In this document: positions 31,585-41,647 of the stretch, piece after piece
Layout of the letters: every line of letters starts with the position of its first letter
Position numbering within the stretch: position 1 is the first letter of the stretch
DNA from: Biomphalaria glabrata
Lineage: Eukaryota; Mollusca; Gastropoda; Planorbidae
NCBI RefSeq assembly: GCF_947242115.1
Contig: NC_074716.1
Location: forward strand, 20,714,090 to 20,778,089
Direction: 5' to 3'
Length of the DNA stretch: 64,000 bases
Made by a program: the position numbers and the translations under genes
Notes under the pieces: model-generated
What the model was told of the DNA's origin: nothing
Seen by the model: only the letters and a program-made list of their open reading frames with translations
The model's database searches: none

Positions 31585-32364
31585 CTATAACCAATCAACA
31601 AAATCATCCTCATCTGTACTAATCAAGACATCGTCATCTGTACTAATCAAGATGTCCTCGTCTGATTTGACCAACAAATCAAAAGAGATGCCGGGAAAAG
31701 AAGGAGAGGATGCTGACATCATTGGAAGCTGGTCTTGCGATGCCAACTTACTGAAATCATTGTAAGCATAAGCCATTGACTTGCCGAGGTCCGCCATGTT
31801 GTCAACTCGTCTTGACATCGGACTGTCCGAAATGTCTGTATTAGACTGGGCGTCGTCGTCTCCAAAGTGCGGATCTTCTTGCTTTGTCACGTGACCGGCC
31901 TGTCTGGCATGCACCAGCTCCTGAAGTTGTCGTATATAGGCAATGGCGGAACGCAAAGTTTGAACTTTGCTGAGTTTTCTGGATTTCCCTTTGCAGACAC
32001 TATTTAGGTGGGGTAGATGTTGCCTGAGGGTGTGAAACGTCATGTTTATCAGCTTAACTCTGTTCCTCTCTCGTTCGTTACGCTTGGCAACGGCCAAAGG
32101 TCCAATTTTGGTTTCATCAAAAAAGGCAGTGTTGCTAAAGTCTAGTCTGCGTCTGCATGCGGGGCTATTGTTTTCCTTGTAAGAGGTTGGATTAGACACA
32201 CTTGTAGTATACATGCAAGAGGAGTAACTCTGTGGGCTACGTGAAAAACAAAAGCGAAATGCAGGATTAGTTTGAAAGTCAAGTTCATGGCTAAACGAAA
32301 TATCTTCAGTTTTGACTTGTATGCACTGACCTCTGTCATAGGGATATTTAGACAATTCAGACAT
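31585..32364 (-). CDS. ASCL: Achaete-scute-type bHLH transcription factor, single exon
   Basis: Achaete-scute factors are nuclear proneural regulators that bind E boxes as heterodimers with E proteins (Daughterless/TCF). The 259-residue frame has its bHLH at about 94-151: basic region RNERERNRVKLIN, helix 1 FHTLRQHLP, a loop several residues longer than in vertebrate ASCL1 (HLNSVCKGKSRKLSK) and helix 2 VQTLRSAIAYIRQLQELV. RNERERNRVK and KVxTLRxAxxYIRxLQ are diagnostic of the family. The C-terminus ends DDFVDWL, like the LLDFTNWF end of ASCL1. Just before it the acidic motif ILISTDDDVLISTDED is a short internal duplication. ATG at 32364 (MSELSKYP) is chosen; an in-frame GTG lies nine codons upstream. 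An intronless coding region is usual in this family. The orthology group within the family is not resolved. Confidence 0.93.
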   Translation of the reverse strand: MSELSKYPYDRGQCIQVKTEDISFSHELDFQTNPAFRFCFSRSPQSYSSCMYTTSVSNPTSYKENNSPACRRRLDFSNTAFFDETKIGPLAVAKRNERERNRVKLINMTFHTLRQHLPHLNSVCKGKSRKLSKVQTLRSAIAYIRQLQELVHARQAGHVTKQEDPHFGDDDAQSNTDISDSPMSRRVDNMADLGKSMAYAYNDFSKLASQDQLPMMSASSPSFPGISFDLLVKSDEDILISTDDDVLISTDEDDFVDWL

Positions 32365-33846
32365 TTTTTTCACTTTAATTTGAAAATACACAAAACTGTT
32401 AGGAATCCAAGGTAAGTTTCACAAATGTAATGATCCAGTAGTGGAAATATTTGTAAGAAATTAGAACCACTATAGCAGCATATAGAGCAAGATGCAGAGT
32501 CAATGTGCGTAGAATATCAATTAAACTTCGCATCGATGATTCATTCACATTTCAGAAAAGATCGATTTATCTTCTATACAATTTATATTATAATAAATCA
32601 GTACATCATAGGAATGTCTCACACGTGTATAATAATAGCTAGCCCATTGGAAAATGCCATACACCTATAACGATGAATTGTCTGTTAACCTTTATTCCTA
32701 AAAGTTTAATTTTTTTTCACTTCTGGTTATTATAATATTTTAATTATCACACACGATGTCGAACGAATTTTTTGAATGTCCAAGAAATGTAATGTGGCTT
32801 CCAGTTAAATAGATTGTGTCATTGTGAGTATCAAAACGTGGGTACACATAGACTAGTGCTTCTTGTTCGTTAGGTCCTTTCCTTAGGTCATTTATAGAAG
32901 ATGAGGCTATTTATGGCACGGCCAGCCACGCCAAAAGTCTACAACACAAAGACGATATCAGAGAGTGAGCATTTGGCAAGCTTCAAAATTCTAAGATTTT
33001 TCAAGAGGCAGGTTCCCTATTATTCATCGCCCCTTACACCCCCCTTTTTTTTCTCTCAAGGTCCCCCCCCCCCCCAGTCTACTCAAGGTGCATTGAGAAC
33101 AATAGGCAGTGCGCAAGTCTTAAAGACATAACGCACGCGCTCTCAGGCTCATCTTAAAAGTCTTATCAAGAGACTATGTCATAGCCAAGAAAACTCCATG
33201 GAGCGATACAGGGAAGGTTAGGAGGGGAAGGGGAGGGGAAGAGAGGACGAGAGGCAGAAGCCAAACTGAATGAGAGTTAAATGAAAAGGTGTGGGGGGGG
33301 GGACTTTTTTTTCTTGGCGTGGGGAGGGGAGGGATAAGAAACAAATCTTTAGAAGATACCATCAAATAAAGAATCAATTTGAAAAGAAGTATTTCCTCAA
33401 TGAGGCTTTAGAAAACATGAAGACCTTAGAATAGTTGAATGTGCTTGTGTGCGCTACTCTGTGTGTGTGTGTGATAATTCGAAAAGGGGTTTTATAGTTT
33501 AATGGCTTTTTTTTTTTTTAATGATAATACCCATAAGATGACATGTAGTAGAGAAACATATCCGCGTCAGTTATCTCTTATTTAAAAAAATAGAAATTAT
33601 TTTTTACTAGTCATTCTACATTCTATAGATTTATTGACAATATGTGTTCACTTCTTCTAACAGTTTAGGTATGACCAAACAGTTTCTGTGCAAGTGTGTG
33701 ACTATACTCGCTGTGAAAAATGAAGACAAATAGGCCTACAATGTTTCATTAGTAAACAAAGTGTTCATTTAAATTTAATAGGATATGGTGAAAGTTGATA
33801 AACTGTTAAGCATTTATCCAAACAATGTGTAGTATCACTTGGATCA
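32365..33846. promoter_or_regulatory. Upstream region of the ASCL gene
   Basis: Contains a CACGTG E box at 32622-32627, of the class such factors can bind. No TATA box is assigned. Further upstream are pyrimidine/purine-rich runs (C run at 33063-33076, G run at 33292-33301) and no gene. Confidence 0.3.
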
Positions 33847-34088
33847 GGGCCGGATTTAAGGGAGGGCAGGTGGAGCAACCACACAAGAAAGGGGCCTCCA
33901 CAATCCACATAGGAGATAAAAATGTAAAAAAAAATGCATATTTAATATTTTTTTAAAAAGGAAAATGAGATTCAATTTACAAGCAATCTATTTCTTTCTT
34001 TTAAACTATGGCCTGCTTTTAGCTATAAGTATAATTCTGCATAATTCCATCTTTATTTCGAAAAGATGTAGGGGCCTCCACAAAATCC
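33847..34088 (+). mobile_element. hAT-like element fragment
   Basis: Begins CAGGGCCGGATTTAAGGG, a typical hAT-type terminus, and carries GGGGCCTCCACAA twice (about 33892 and 34071). No second terminus was found; the SINE follows directly. Confidence 0.45.
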
Positions 34089-34099
34089 ATGTGACACTA

Positions 34100-34342
34100 G
34101 TTTCCCTTTCAGACCTTGTGGTCTATAGGGCAGAGGATGTAAAGGTCATCTGTTTTCTGTGGCCTACGGTTAACGAGGGTGTCAAGTGGCCAGCACAACG
34201 AACAACCACTTTCACTTTTCCCCAAGTAATGTCAGGTACCCATTTGAGCTGGATGGACTCAGAGGCGCCCGAAGATCCCGAGTTTAAAAATCCCAGTATG
34301 CACCAGGATTCGAGCTTTAGCGCTCAGCCACCGAGCCTCTAA
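34100..34342 (-). mobile_element. SINE copy 2, antisense, at the edge of the 22-base array
   Basis: The reverse complement matches the SINE at 24012-24300. It has the tRNA-like head (TGGCTGAGCGC, CTCGAATCCT), GGGTACCTGAC, GTGCTGGCCACTTGACACCC and AAGGTCTGAAAGGG. ATGTGACACTA lies on both sides (34089-34099 and 34343-34353), so the target duplication is part of the array's own unit. Confidence 0.85.
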
Positions 34343-37300
34343 ATGTGACACTACCATAAAAGAAATACGACACTACCAAAGAAGTTCAAATGTGACACTA
34401 CCAGAAAACAAATGCTACACTACCAGAGAACAAATTCCACACTCCCAGAGAACAAATTCCACACTCCCAGAGAACAAATTCCACACTCCCAGAAAACAAA
34501 TTCCACACTACCAGAGAACAAATTCCACACTACCAGAGAACAAATTCCACACTACCAGAGAACAAATTCCACACTACCAGAGAACAAATTCCACACTACC
34601 AGAGAACAAATTCCACACTACCAGAGAACAAATTCCACACTACAAGAGAACAAATTCCACACTCCCAGAGAACAAATTTCACACTACCAGAGAACAAATT
34701 CCACACTCCCAGAGAACAAATTCCACACTCCCAGAGAACAAATTCCACACTACCAGAGAACAAATTCCACACTACCAGAGAACAAATTCCACACTCCCAG
34801 AGAGATAAATGCGACACTACCATAGAATTCAAAAGCGATACTAACAGAGAACAAATTCCACACTCCCAGAGAACAAATTCCACACTACCAGAGAACAAAT
34901 TCCACACTACCAGAGAACAAATTCCACACTACCAGAGAACAAATTCCACACTACCAGAGAACAAATTCCACACTACCAGAGAACAAATTCCACACTACCA
35001 GAGAACAAATTCCACACTACCAGAGAACAAATTCCACACTACCAGAGAACAAATTCCACACTCCCAGAGAACAAATTCCACACTCCCAGAGAGATAAATG
35101 CGACACTACCATAGAATTCAAAAGCGATACTAACAGAGAACAAATTCCACACTCCCAGAGAGATAAATGCGACACTACCATAGAATTCAAAAGCGATACT
35201 AACAGAGAACAAATTCCACACTCCCAGAGAACAAATTCCACACTCCCAGAGAACAAATTCCACACTCCCAGAGAACAAATTCCACACTCCCAGAGAACAA
35301 ATTCCACACTACCAGAGAACAAATTCCACACTACCAGAGAACAAATTCCACACTACCAGAGAACAAATTCCACACTCCCAGAGAACAAATTCCACACTCC
35401 CAGAGAACAAATTCCACACTACCAGAGAACAAATTCCACACTCCCAGAGAACAAATTCCACACTACCAGAGAACAAATTCCACACTCCCAGAGAACAAAT
35501 TCCACACTACCAGAGAACAAATTCCACACTCCCAGAGAACAAATTCCACACTCCCAGAGAACAAATTCCACACTCCCAGAGAACAAATTCCACACTACCA
35601 GAGAACAAATTCCACACTACCAGAGAACAAATTCCACACTACCAGAGAACAAATTCCACACTCCCAGAGAACAAATTCCACACTCCCAGAGAACAAATTC
35701 CACACTACCAGAGAACAAATTCCACACTCCCAGAGAACAAATTCCACACTACCAGAGAACAAATTCCACACTCCCAGAGAACAAATTCCACACTCCCAGA
35801 GAACAAATTCCACACTCCCAGAGAACAAATTCCACACTACCAGAGAACAAATTCCACACTCCCAGAGAACAAATTCCACACTACCAGAGAACAAATTCCA
35901 CACTACCAGAGAACAAATTCCACACTCCCAGAGAACAAATTCCACACTCCCAGAGAACAAATTCCACACTACCAGAGAACAAATTCCACACTACCAGAGA
36001 ACAAATTCCACACTCCCAGAGAGATAAATGCGACACTACCATAGAATTCAAAAGCGATACTAACAGAGAACAAATTCCACACTCCCAGAGAACAAATTCC
36101 ACACTACCAGAGAACAAATTCCACACTCCCAGAGAACAAATTCCACACTACCAGAGAACAAATTCCACACTCCCAGAGAACAAATTCCACACTCCCAGAG
36201 AACAAATTCCACACTCCCATAGAACAAATTCCACACTCCCAGAGAACAAATTCCACACTACCAGAGAACAAATTCCACACTACCAGAGAACAAATTCCAC
36301 ACTCCCAGAGAACAAATTCCACACTACCAGAGAACAAATTCCACACTCCCAGAGAACAAATTCCACACTACCAGAGAACAAATTCCACACTCCCAGAGAA
36401 CAAATTCCACACTCCCAGAGAACAAATTCCACACTCCCAGAGAACAAATTCCACACTACCAGAGAACAAATTCCACACTCCCAGAGAACAAATTCCACAC
36501 TACCAGAGAACAAATTCCACACTACCAGAGAACAAATTCCACACTCCCAGAGAACAAATTCCACACTCCCAGAGAACAAATTCCACACTACCAGAGAACA
36601 AATTCCACACTACCAGAGAACAAATTCCACACTCCCAGAGAGATAAATGCGACACTACCATAGAATTCAAAAGCGATACTAACAGAGAACAAATTCCACA
36701 CTCCCAGAGAACAAATTCCACACTACCAGAGAACAAATTCCACACTCCCAGAGAACAAATTCCACACTACCAGAGAACAAATTCCACACTCCCAGAGAAC
36801 AAATTCCACACTCCCAGAGAACAAATTCCACACTCCCATAGAACAAATTCCACACTCCCAGAGAACAAATTCCACACTACCAGAGAACAAATTCCACACT
36901 ACCAGAGAACAAATTCCACACTCCCAGAGAGATAAATGCGACACTACCATAGAATTCAAAAGCGATACTAACAGAGAACAAATTCCACACTCCCAGAGAA
37001 AACAAAACGACACTACCATAGAATTCAAATGCGACACTACCAGAGAACAAATGCGACACTCCCAGAGAACAAATGCGACACTACCAGAGAACAAATTCCA
37101 CACTCCCAGAGAAAACAAAGCGACACTACCATAGAATTCAAATGCGACACTACCAGAGAACAAATGCGACACTCCCAGAGAACAAATGCGACACACCAGA
37201 GAAGAAATTCCACACTACCAGAGAACAAATTCCACACTCCCAGAGAGAAAAATGCGACACTTCCATATAATTCAAATGCGACACTACCATAGAATTCAAA

Positions 37301-37830
37301 TGAGACACACCAGAGAACTAATTCTACACTCCCAGAGAGAAAAATGCGACACTACCATATAATTCAAATGCGGCACTACCATAGAATTCAAATGCGTCAC
37401 TACCAGAGAATTCAAATGCGACACACCAGAGAAGAAATTCCACACTACCAGAGAACAAATTCCACACTCCCAGAGAGAAAAATGCGACACTTCCATATAA
37501 TTCAAATGCGACACTACCATAGAATTCAAATGAGACACACCAGAGAACTAATTCCACACTCCCAGATAAAAAAATGCGACACTACCATATAATTCAAATG
37601 AGACACTACCATAGAATTCAAATGAGACACACCAGAGAACTAACTCCACACTCCCAGATAAAAAAATGCGACACTACCATATAATTCAAATGCGGCACTA
37701 CCATAGAATTCAAATGCGTCACTACCAGAGAACAAATTCCACACTCCCAGATAAAAAAATGCGACACTACCAGACAACAAATGCGACACTTTCAAAGAAC
37801 AATCTCAACACCATCAGAGAATAAACAAAG
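34343..37830. repeat. 22-base satellite array, about 155 units, with higher-order structure
   Basis: Basic unit ACCAGAGAACAAATTCCACA plus CT, with A/C variation at the first base. Marker blocks (GAGATAAATGCGACACTACC, then ATAGAATTCAAAAGCGATAC) recur at 34802, 35091, 35160, 36021, 36640 and 36929. The spacings 289, 69, 861, 619 and 289 show block duplication, and the variant CCCATAGAAC also recurs about 619 bases apart. The right flank (36990-37830) is more mixed, with GAATTCAAATGCGACAC units. The many frames inside are by-products of the repeat. Confidence 0.95.
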
Positions 37831-37831
37831 A

Positions 37832-38044
37832 TTAGTCTAACACCATCATCGATGAAATCAATACCACCAGTGAATGGTTACATTGAGTTATATCCAACAT
37901 AGGGGTCCTCGGGATACGTCGGTGATTCTTCCCTACGTCGCGTCGTAAACCGAATTTTGTTGTTGGAACATAGGTACATACTGTACCTAAATACAGTTAG
38001 CACTTCTACTATCTTAACATTTATCCTAATACAATACCCTACAT
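37832..38044. other. Short unique spacer
   Basis: No recognised feature between the satellite and the hAT element. Confidence 0.5.
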
Positions 38045-38770
38045 CAGGGGTGGGCAAAATACAGACCGCGGGCCACATGTGGTCCGCCAGAGTGTTTCAT
38101 GCGGCCCGTGGACACTTACAGAAAGCCAGTGAGCCCACAGATTAAAAATATAAAAAATGCAATTATATTAAAATTAAATAATTTTGAATATCTATATAAA
38201 TTTATGAAGCTTCTGATTCTTATCACTAACATTGTCTCTACACGTCATTCTAAAACGTTTAAAGTAAATGAAGATTATTCTTTTTGGCAATATTTCGAAA
38301 TATTTAGTCAAAGACAAAAACTCAGGCCAGTATTTATTTAATATTATGAAGAACTTTTTTGAAATTGTTGGGTTGGTTTGGAACAAGATGACAAATTTAA
38401 CAACTGATGGAGCCATGGCTTAAACTTTTTTTTTAATAAATGAAAGAACACCCTTAACCTCTACATGGGAAAGTTTGTTCAAGGATGCATTGAATATCAA
38501 GAATGTTATTGACCCAATTTACTCAGTGATCAAACGTATCAGAGCTAGGGGACTTAATCACAAGCTGTTCCAAGAAGTATATGAAGATCTGGAAACTAAA
38601 CATTCCGTTTTTTTTGGTACCACAGCAGTACATGCTAGGTTAGCAATGGCAAGGTATTGAGAAGAATAAGAGATCTCAAGGAAGAAATTGTTATATTCCT
38701 TGAAGGACATTGGCCGTGACTATGTGACTAATATTCATAATGAAGAGACTTCATGTTTTTCATCCGCAGT
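38045..38770 (+). mobile_element. hAT transposon remnant (GTF2IRD2/ZBED-like transposase)
   Basis: The terminus CAGGGGTGGGCAAAATACAG followed by GCGGGCCACATG..GGTCCGCC is classic for hAT elements. Inside, frames read FFEIVGLVWNKMTNLTTDGA (about 38350-38410), then VIDPIYSVIKRIRARGLNHK and YEDLETKHSVFF (about 38505-38612), as in GTF2IRD2/ZBED-type hAT proteins. Large parts are deleted and frames are broken. The same protein region recurs at 56200-56460. Confidence 0.8.
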
Positions 38771-38786
38771 AGTGCAGTGTTCTAAT

Positions 38787-39272
38787 AGTGTAGATCTTGT
38801 GCTTTGGTGCTTTGCAAAGTAGTCTGTGTAATAGTGTAGGTCTTGTGCTTTGGTGCTTTGCAAAGTAGTCTGTGTAATAGTGTAGGTCTTGTGCTTTGGT
38901 GCTTTGCAAAGTAGTCTGTGTAATAGTGGATGTCTTGTGCTTTGGTGCTTTGCAAAGTAGTCTGTGTAATAGTGTAGGTCTTGTGCTTTGGTGCTGTCAA
39001 AGTAGTCTGTGTAATAGTGTAGGTCTTGTGCTTTGGTGCTTTGCAAAGTAGTCTGTGTAATAGTGTAGGTCTTGTGCTTTGGTGCTTTGCAAAGTAGTCT
39101 GTGTAATAGTGTAGGTCTTGTGCTTTGGTGCTTTGCAAAGTAGTCTGTGTAATAGTGTAGGTCTTGTGCTTTGGTGCTGTCAAAGTAGTCTGTGTAATAG
39201 TGTAGGGTTTGTCCCCTGGTGCTGTCAAAGTAGTCTGTGTAATAGTGTAGGGTTTGTCCCCTGGTGCTGTCA
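38787..39272. repeat. 46-base minisatellite, about 10 copies
   Basis: Unit GTGTAGGTCTTGTGCTTTGG followed by TGCTTTGCAAAGTAGTCTGT and GTAATA. It starts just past the hAT remnant. The last units carry a TCCCCTGGTGCTGTCAAAG variant. Confidence 0.92.
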
Positions 39273-40058
39273 AAGTGTTGGTCCTCTGTTTACATACGTT
39301 TTATTATTTCTTATGAAATCAGCAAGTATCTAGAGGATGGGCAGGTCATGTATGTGACCTGAATAAGAGAAAACATAAGCTCAAAATGATCAGGCAGTCA
39401 TTGAAAGATCAGTTGTTTGTTGGCCAATACTGCCAATGTGACCAAACACAAGAAAACTTCCTTCTATCAGGCTATAGTTTTAGAGAGTTATCTTGGTGCA
39501 TCAAGCTAAGTCACATGACTATAAGTTAATTTCATAGAAACAGTGTTTCCCTGTGTTCCACGAACTCTAGTGTTCCTCGAAGCCTGACTAGGTGTTCCAC
39601 GAACTACTGGAGTAATCAACTGATAGGCCTAAACGTGAATTAATCTCCAAGTAAATGCAGAAAAGTTTTTTTATTAGTTCTTCTTGGTAACAAATTAAGT
39701 TCTATAAAATTACTGTCAACTTTGAACTGACCTTGATTGAACTCTACTTGAAACAAAATAAAAGATCACATTTAAATCACATTTAAATGAATTCTGTTTG
39801 AGTTTGTCTGAAGACTATCACAACATTTGAGAACAAGAAGAAGTGATCAGACAGGTCACCAATGTGACTACTTAGTGACCTGGTCTATTGTCCCCACATG
39901 AAGCTGCCCCTGAGATAGGAACCTAGACACGTTTAGATCTACATAGTTTTTTTACAGATACAAACAAACATCTAACCTAAAACAAATAAACAGTGTTCCG
40001 AAACATACTCCAAATGTGAGAAGTATTCCGTTCTAGACAAAATATGGATTAAAGAAAG
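39273..40058. other. Mostly unique DNA with a hAT-like scrap
   Basis: CAGTGTTTCCCTGTGTTCCA at about 39541 with TGTTCCTCG and TGTTCCACGAAC just after it resembles the terminus of a hAT MITE. No partner end was found. Confidence 0.35.
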
Positions 40059-41395
40059 CATGGGCGTAACCAGGATTTTATTCGGGATTGGGGGGGGGGG
40101 GAATTGGGAGGATTTCTTTCTCCCCCCCCCCCAGGCGAAAAAAATGTTATAAGTATGTATGTGTGTGTGTACATTATTAATCTTTATTACATTCTGACTC
40201 TTCATTCCTTCGGAAGACGTTTAATGTGCCATTGAATAGGTTCTTCCTGGAGTTAGTGGAAAAATTGTAGACTCCCCACCATTGCCAGCAAGGGAGTCTA
40301 GGAGAGCACTAGGAGCTTCCCCAGCGCGGGGCGTATCCTCGCCGCCAAGCACTATTTCTGGTATTGAAAGCCAACAAAATGCACATTCTGAGGTATCTAC
40401 AGTGCATTTTCCTGGTATTAAAAAGTTTTATTTCAAAAACCTAATGTACTATTCTTACTGACTTAGACCATCCCGCGCCGTTCGGCGCTTTTGCCGGCAA
40501 GCTGTTTCCACAAAAATCAGTCACTGGTAATGTCTGAAGCCTCTTCCCACCTGCTCTGAGGACCTCCATGAAAGTTTGGGGCCAAATTGTACTAGGATGC
40601 CATCGCAACTCTTATGATGCGTAGTTCATTTTGTCGGAGAACATGTCCCGCAAAGCTCATGCGACGCTCTGTCACAACCTTACTAAGGGGTCGACTCCCA
40701 GTTCGGCATAGGATGTCCTTGATTTAGACCCGATCTCTATAACTGACTCCTAAAATCTGTCTTAGCCATCTTTGTTGAGCCACATTTAGTGTTTTTCAAT
40801 TTCGGCAGATGACTACTCACTGCACTTTATTAATGGAGCCCCGCCACTGGTAGAAATGTGTAACCTCTCTTGGCTACGCTCTTGGAATTAGGTTACTGTA
40901 GTTTGCTTTAGATTTTATATTGAAAAGGGAAGTTTTATCGTCAAAATAATCTGTTGGGGGTTTTAAACTAAAAAATCTCTGGAGTTATCTTTATTTTTAA
41001 TTCAAAACGCCATTTAGCTACGGTCATAGAATTTGGTAACTGTAGTTTGCTTTAGAATAATATTGAAGAGAGAGGTTTCCCAACTCAAAACGCTCTGTAG
41101 CGGAATTTTAAACCTTCTGGAGGGGTTTTAAACTTTAATAAAAGCCATCTGCAGGAGAGGGGTTTAAACTCAAAACCCCCCATTGGCTTGGCTACGCTCA
41201 AATAATTTTAGTGTGTAATTTGCTTTTTTTATATTCAAGAGGTATTTTTTAGCATCAAACTCAAAACCCCTTTTGGCAAGGCTCATCGCATTTTGAGTGC
41301 GTAAGCTGCTTTTTTTTTATATTGAAGATATATTTTTTAGCTTCAAACCCCGCTGGCGCGGGGGGGGGGTTAAACTCAAAACCCCATGAAGGAAG
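40059..41395 (-). mobile_element. CATGGGCGTAGCC-type composite element, copy A
   Basis: Starts CATGGGCGTAACCAGGATTT and matches the reverse complement of copy B (47737-49159) over its outer 400 bases. From about 40455 to 40860 the minus strand encodes a LINE RT C-terminal piece (QRWLRQILGVSYRDRVQIKD, LCRTGSRPLSKVVTERRMSF, AGHVLR). Beyond that lie four loose subrepeats of TTGGCTACGCTC...GTAGTTTGCTTTAGATT (about 40865-41360). The far terminus is missing. Confidence 0.75.
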
Positions 41396-41647
41396 GCCAT
41401 GTGTGTAGCAGGAAAAACTTCGATACACATCATAGATGATCACTTTGTGTAATATGTAGTTGATCAGGAAAAAAAATATCACCTGGTACCTGTGGGCGGG
41501 GGTTCAGAAATATGACTTTGGGCCCCATACAGTAAATTGAGTGTGACTGAACCCAAATTGATCATTATGTACTGTGAGACTTTTCCAAGAAAACAACACA
41601 CACGACAGACAACACGCAAAGTGTGCATGTTCCTCATGGGTTAAACC

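Noticed and set aside
32365-32391. Nine-codon GTG extension of the ASCL protein
   Set aside because: The ATG at 32364 is the first in-frame ATG. The extension has no support.
34392-37592. Many overlapping frames of 60-157 codons
   Set aside because: A 22-base unit cycles through all three frames. The frames appear on both strands and are by-products of the satellite.
34343-37830. CRISPR-like regular repeats
   Set aside because: Units are contiguous with no unique spacers and the genome is eukaryotic.
38735-39273. 100- to 163-codon repeat frames over the 46-base array
   Set aside because: Array by-products in shifting frames, with no unique sequence.
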